NCBI RefSeq assembly: GCF_001187505.1
Contig: NZ_CP012150.1
Location: forward strand, 2,170,001 to 2,234,000
Direction: 5' to 3'
Length of the DNA: 64,000 bases
Source: Mycolicibacterium goodii
Lineage (GTDB): Bacteria > Actinomycetota > Actinomycetes > Mycobacteriales > Mycobacteriaceae
The first letter of the stretch is position 1, and the number at the start of each line of letters is the position of its first letter. Positions 59,454 through 64,000 of this stretch are shown piece by piece. A program made the translations under genes and the position numbers. The notes under the pieces were generated by a model that was not told the DNA's origin, searched no databases, and was given only the letters and a program-made list of their open reading frames with translations.

Positions 59454-60572
59454 TCAGGCCAGGCGGTCGGCGATCGTCGACTCGGCCAGCAGTGACAGCC
59501 CTTCCCTGATGTGGCGGGCCCACATCGAGCCGATGCCCTCGACCGACTGCAGATCGTCGGCGCTCGCGGCCAGCAGGTTCTGCAGCGAGCCGAACGACCG
59601 CACCAGCAGGTCGACGTGGGCGAACTGCAGCCGGGGGATCGCCGCCATCGCGCGGTAACCCCGCGAGCTCATCGCCGAATCCTGGGCCTCGGCCGTCGAG
59701 GGATAGCCGAAGACCCGGGCCAGCACGGTGAAGTCGAGCAGTTCGCTGTCGGTGAGCGAGTCGAGTTCCTCCAGGGTCGCGGCCACCTGCGCGGCGGTCG
59801 GCGGGTCGGGGTTGGCGTGGTAGTCACGCACGATCAGCTCCCGGGCCGTCTCGTTGTCGCCGACGAGTTCGTCGAGCTGCAGTTTGAGCTGGCGGCCGTC
59901 GGTGCCGAGCTCGACCACGTCGGCGTCGATCTCCAGGCTGATGCGGCGCACCATCTCCAGCCGCTGTACGACGGTCATGACGTCGCGCAGGGTCACGAAA
60001 TCCTCGATCTCGGCCGTCGAGAGCTGCCTGCTGACCTCGTCGAGCCTGCCCTTGTAGCGCTCCAGCGTCGCGATCGTCTGGTTGGCCCGCGACAGGATCG
60101 TGGCCGAATCGGGTACCACGTGCCGCTCGCCTGCCACATAGACCGTGACGATGCTCATCGAGTGGCTCACCGAGATCACCGGATAGCCGGTCTGGATCGC
60201 GGTGCGCTCGGCCGAACGGTGCCGGGTGCCGGATTCGTCGGTCGGGATCGACGGGTCGGGGACCAACTGCACATTGGCGCGCAAAATCCGACTGCCGTCG
60301 CTGGAGAGCACCACCGCGCCGTCCATCTTCGACAGCTCACGCAGCCGCGTCGGCGCGTAGCGCACGTCGAGGACGAACCCGCCGTCGCAGATCGCCTCGA
60401 CGCTGTCGTCGTATCCGAGCACGATCAGCGCGCCGGTGCGGCCACGCAGGATGCGCTCAAGGCCGTCGCGCAACGGCGTACCGGGTGCCAGGCGGCCCAA
60501 TGTCTCGCGCAACGTCGGCCGGGCCAGGTGTACGACGTTGCGTCCGGATCTCGCGCCGGACTTCACGGCCAT
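59454..60572 (-). CDS. disA: DNA integrity scanning protein, diadenylate cyclase
   Basis: The 372-residue protein makes cyclic di-AMP. The N-terminal DAC domain has the DGA ([12 protein letters not shown]) and RHR ([11 protein letters not shown]) motifs; the middle is helical; the C-terminus has helix-hairpin-helix DNA-binding segments ([13 protein letters not shown]). AGGAGG lies 4 nt before the ATG. It is followed upstream by radA, the usual pair in which RadA restrains DisA. Confidence 0.97.
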   Translation of the reverse strand: MAVKSGARSGRNVVHLARPTLRETLGRLAPGTPLRDGLERILRGRTGALIVLGYDDSVEAICDGGFVLDVRYAPTRLRELSKMDGAVVLSSDGSRILRANVQLVPDPSIPTDESGTRHRSAERTAIQTGYPVISVSHSMSIVTVYVAGERHVVPDSATILSRANQTIATLERYKGRLDEVSRQLSTAEIEDFVTLRDVMTVVQRLEMVRRISLEIDADVVELGTDGRQLKLQLDELVGDNETARELIVRDYHANPDPPTAAQVAATLEELDSLTDSELLDFTVLARVFGYPSTAEAQDSAMSSRGYRAMAAIPRLQFAHVDLLVRSFGSLQNLLAASADDLQSVEGIGSMWARHIREGLSLLAESTIADRLA

Positions 60573-60607
60573 CAGCCCTCCTTGGATCGGCCGCTATTGT
60601 CCCGATC

Positions 60608-62011
60608 CTATTGGCCACCCGCAATCGCGATGTCTTTCAGGGTCTGCACGGCGGCCCGGATGTTGTCCGCGGTGACGACCTTCAAACCCGCGGGAGCCGA
60701 CGCGACACCCGGCGGGACGACGGCCGTGGTGAAGCCGAGGCGGGCGGCCTCGGCGAGCCTGCGGTCCATGCCGGTGACCCGGCGCAGGTCACCGGCCAGA
60801 CCCACCTCGCCGATCGCGATCGCGTTCATCGGCATCGCGGTGTTGTAGTACGCCGACGCGATCGCCAGCGCCACCGCGAGGTCCGCCGACGGATCGGTGA
60901 GCCGCATGCCGCCGACGGTCGACAGGTACAGATCGTTGCTGTTGATCGGCATGCGGCAGCGGGTCTGCAACACCGCGCCGATCATCGCCGCACGGGCCGA
61001 ATCGATACCGCTGACCGCGCGGCGCGGCGGGCCGGCCGGTTGCGAGACCAAGGCCTGCACCTCGCCGATCATCGGGCGCTTGCCGTCCAGGGTGACGGTC
61101 ACCGCGGTACCGGGTACCGCGACCGGACGCTGGTCCAGAAACAGCCCCGACGGATCGCTGACGCACTCGATTCCGTTGTCGTGCAACTGGAAACAGCCGA
61201 CTTCGTCGGCCGCGCCGAATCGATTCTTCACACCGCGCACCATGCGCAGCGTCGAGGCCCGGTCACCCTCGAAGTGCAGCACCACGTCGACGAGATGTTC
61301 CAGGGAGCGCGGACCGGCGATGGCGCCGTCCTTGGTGACGTGGCCGACCAGGATGATCGCGACGGCCGGGTCGCCGACCGCGGCCTTGGCGTATGCCGTG
61401 AGCGCGGTGGTGACCGCGCGCACCTGCGTCACGCCGCCGGTGACCCCGTCGGCCTCGGTGGTGGACATGGTCTGCACCGAGTCGACCACCACGAGGCTCG
61501 GCTTCACCTCGTCGATGTGGCCGAGGGCGATCTGCAGGTCGGATTCGGCCGCGAGATAGACCTGATCGTGGGTGCATCCGGTGCGTTCGGCACGAAGCCG
61601 GATCTGCCCGGCCGATTCCTCACCGGACAGGTAGAGCGCGCGTTTGCCGCTGTGGGCCCACCGGTTGGCCACCTCGAGCAGCAGCGTGGACTTGCCGACG
61701 CCGGGATCGCCCGCGAGCAGGGTCACCGAACCGGCGACCAGGCCCCCGCCCAGTACCCGGTCGAGTTCGCTGACACCGGTCCGATAGTGCCGGGTGACGC
61801 CCGGGTCGATCGACGTGATCGGCACGGCCGGTGAGGTGGGCGCCACCGAGCGCCGCACCGCGCCGTTGAGCTTGCCGCCGACGCCCGAGGACACCGCGAC
61901 CTCGTCGACGGTGCCCCAGGTACCGCAATTCGCGCAGCGGCCAACCCATTTGGGGGTGACGTGCTGACACTCCGAACAGCGGTACTGCGAACGTACTTTC
62001 GAACCGGCCAC
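60608..62011 (-). CDS. radA: DNA repair protein RadA
   Basis: The 467-residue protein has an N-terminal zinc finger (C-x2-C...C-x2-C at CSEC and CANC), a RecA-like ATPase with Walker [10 protein letters not shown], the RadA-specific KNRFG motif, and a C-terminal Lon-like domain. It promotes branch migration in recombination. Start codon is GTG at 62011. It is transcribed toward disA with 35 nt between them. Confidence 0.96.
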   Translation of the reverse strand: MAGSKVRSQYRCSECQHVTPKWVGRCANCGTWGTVDEVAVSSGVGGKLNGAVRRSVAPTSPAVPITSIDPGVTRHYRTGVSELDRVLGGGLVAGSVTLLAGDPGVGKSTLLLEVANRWAHSGKRALYLSGEESAGQIRLRAERTGCTHDQVYLAAESDLQIALGHIDEVKPSLVVVDSVQTMSTTEADGVTGGVTQVRAVTTALTAYAKAAVGDPAVAIILVGHVTKDGAIAGPRSLEHLVDVVLHFEGDRASTLRMVRGVKNRFGAADEVGCFQLHDNGIECVSDPSGLFLDQRPVAVPGTAVTVTLDGKRPMIGEVQALVSQPAGPPRRAVSGIDSARAAMIGAVLQTRCRMPINSNDLYLSTVGGMRLTDPSADLAVALAIASAYYNTAMPMNAIAIGEVGLAGDLRRVTGMDRRLAEAARLGFTTAVVPPGVASAPAGLKVVTADNIRAAVQTLKDIAIAGGQ

Positions 62012-62075
62012 GCGGTGACAGTATCGGCAGGCACCGACATGAGCACCGGCGACAGGCCGGGGATGGTTACCGGAT

Positions 62076-62648
62076 CTAGTGGTGTCCGGCCTCGGCGGTC
62101 GCGGTGTCGCCGGTCTTGTCGCGACGCGGCTGTTCGCCCGCCGAGATCGGCACGGCGACCGTGGTCTCGCCGTTGTCGAAGGTGAACGTGAAGTCGTAGA
62201 GCAGGCCGTTGGTGATCGGCTTCGTCAGCTCCACCTCGGCGGTGACGGCGTCGGCGGCCTCGGCGTTCTCGACGGCCTTGAGCTGTCCGTCGGGCTCTCC
62301 GACGAGCAGTACGCCGTCGGCCTTGACCGTGCTGTCACCGCTCAGCGTGACCTTGCCGATGTCGGAGGTGATGGACTTCAGCTTGTTGTCGGCCTCGGAC
62401 GAATCGTTGACGGCCACGAACAGCAGCTCGACCGTGGTGCCGGGTTCGACGTAGTCGGCCTGCTGGGGCGCCCGCAGATGGACGTTGCGCAGCGAAACCT
62501 GTCCGGTCTGGGCGTTGACCCCGTTGACGGCCGGCTCCTGTGTGGTGGTCTGGGAGATCTGCCCGGCACCGCACGCGGTGAGTGCCACGGCGGCGGCCAG
62601 GCCGCACGCAGCCAGACCGGCCGATGTGCGGGATGAGAAGCGGTTCAC
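62076..62648 (-). CDS. lpqE: Lipoprotein LpqE
   Basis: The 190-residue lipoprotein has a signal ending in lipobox LTAC (Cys near 26) and a beta-sandwich body ([33 protein letters not shown]). AGGAGG lies 5 nt before the GTG start. Function unknown; the body resembles copper-chaperone-like PCuAC folds only loosely. The order radA-lpqE-carD is conserved in mycobacteria. Confidence 0.92.
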   Translation of the reverse strand: MNRFSSRTSAGLAACGLAAAVALTACGAGQISQTTTQEPAVNGVNAQTGQVSLRNVHLRAPQQADYVEPGTTVELLFVAVNDSSEADNKLKSITSDIGKVTLSGDSTVKADGVLLVGEPDGQLKAVENAEAADAVTAEVELTKPITNGLLYDFTFTFDNGETTVAVPISAGEQPRRDKTGDTATAEAGHH

Positions 62649-62886
62649 TCAAGCCTCCTGAACAGGTTCGCCGTTCTTCGACTATGCAGAGTAGTAGGTG
62701 GCGATCATCAGGGGAATGCGAGGGCTTGGCAGGCGCGGATTCCGGCCGCCCACAAGGCGGTCGGGAGTTTGCGCCGGGATCCCTTTCGGCCCCGTAAATC
62801 CCGTGGGGATTGCACGAATTCGTCATCGTGTCAACCCCTGCGGTTAACCTGCATGGCCCCTGACCTGCATCGTTGTACACGCATGA

Positions 62887-63420
<534 letters not shown>

Positions 63421-63437
63421 TTTCTCGGGACGCAACG

Positions 63438-64000
63438 GTGGCGACGGTTGCCGTCGTTCCGGCAGCAGGCTCGGGTGAGCGGCTGCGCGCGGGACGACCG
63501 AAAGCGTTCGTGACATTGGGGGGAGCACCCCTGTTGGAGCACGCGCTCAGTGGGTTGCGCGCTTCCGGGGTGATCGACCGGATCGTGATCGCGGTACCGC
63601 CCGCGCTCGTCGACGAGTCGAAGCTGGTGTTCGGCGGGGAAGACTCCGTGATCGTCCCCGGTGGGGGCGATCGCACCGAGTCGGTTGCGCTGGCTATCGA
63701 AGCGGCGGGTGACGCGGAGTTCATCCTGGTGCACGACGCGGCGCGGGCGTTGACCCCGCCCACGTTGATCGCCCGCGTGGTGGCGGCGTTGCAGGCGGGG
63801 CACAGCGCGGTCGTACCCGGCCTGGCGCTCACCGACACCATCAAGGCCGTCGACGCCAACGGTGCCGTGCTCGGTACACCCGAGCGGGCCGGGCTGCGGG
63901 CCGTGCAGACACCGCAGGGTTTCCATGCCGACGTGCTGCGGCGGGCCTACCGACGTGCCACCGGCGGCGCCGGTGAGCGCGGCGTGACCGACGACGCCTC
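63438..64000 (+). CDS. ispD: 2-C-methyl-D-erythritol 4-phosphate cytidylyltransferase, 5' part
   Basis: The frame starts at GTG 63438 and runs off the window. It has the nucleotidyltransferase signature [37 protein letters not shown] and [14 protein letters not shown]. IspD makes CDP-methylerythritol in the non-mevalonate isoprenoid pathway. A slightly earlier start (ATT 63420) is possible; M. tuberculosis IspD has about eight extra residues at the N-terminus. Confidence 0.93.
   Translation, partial: MATVAVVPAAGSGERLRAGRPKAFVTLGGAPLLEHALSGLRASGVIDRIVIAVPPALVDESKLVFGGEDSVIVPGGGDRTESVALAIEAAGDAEFILVHDAARALTPPTLIARVVAALQAGHSAVVPGLALTDTIKAVDANGAVLGTPERAGLRAVQTPQGFHADVLRRAYRRATGGAGERGVTDDA

Overview
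The window is high-GC actinobacterial DNA with very tight gene packing. The gene order lysS-lsr2-clpC1, ftsH-folE-folP-folB-folK, panC-panD-coaX and disA-radA-lpqE-carD-ispD is typical of mycobacteria. Together with extra catabolic operons that slow-growing pathogens lack, this points to a fast-growing environmental species of the Mycolicibacterium smegmatis type. Family assignments come from reading the proteins; no database search was run.

Region 1 (1-18100) is an accessory sugar-acid and signalling region. It opens with the end of a D-glucarate pathway (kdgD fragment, glucarate dehydratase-like enzyme). A phosphosignalling module follows: a response regulator fused to a PP2C/SpoIIE phosphatase, a CHASE3-type histidine kinase, a single-domain response regulator, an anti-sigma kinase and an RsfB-like STAS protein. 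A SigF-like promoter precedes the STAS gene. Next come a LysR regulator convergent with a 2-hydroxyacid dehydrogenase, and a long operon: a five-part peptide/nickel-type ABC importer, a TauE-like exporter, an IclR regulator, a canonical glucarate dehydratase and a second 2-hydroxyacid dehydrogenase. One permease (dppC-like) looks frameshifted near its start.

Region 2 (18067-22674) holds core genes: OHCU decarboxylase, ppa, a PBP4-type carboxypeptidase, a DUF2342 zinc-protease-like protein and tilS. Region 3 (22656-31795) is a catabolic island sitting between tilS and hpt, which are neighbours in M. tuberculosis as far as I recall. Eight minus-strand genes, most overlapping by 4 nt, encode an MHS transporter, a metallo-beta-lactamase-fold hydrolase, an SDR, two beta-hydroxyacid dehydrogenases, a cupin and two carboxymuconolactone-decarboxylase-family proteins. 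A GntR regulator, a second metallo-hydrolase and a divergent SDR follow. The same palindrome (ATGAC-N-GTCAT) lies before the operon and in the divergent promoter. This is the best candidate for an undescribed pathway, probably degradation of a lactone or lactone-forming acid.

Region 4 (31867-36385) holds hpt, lpqG, and an ephA / luciferase-like monooxygenase / zinc-alcohol-dehydrogenase operon. Region 5 (36569-51488) is core biosynthesis and proteostasis: ftsH, folate genes, pantothenate/CoA genes with an embedded reductase-like gene, lysS, lsr2 with a strong terminator, and clpC1 behind a ClgR-like operator. Region 6 (51490-53265) is a cobalamin riboswitch controlling cbtB-cbtA and a degenerate histidine phosphatase. 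Region 7 (53262-64000) holds lpqF, mhuD, a hydrolase, a GlxA-type regulator with a perfect inverted repeat, mutY, a beta-carbonic anhydrase, disA, radA, lpqE, carD and the start of ispD. The only gene-free stretch over 300 bases is 8322-8644, a divergent promoter region.
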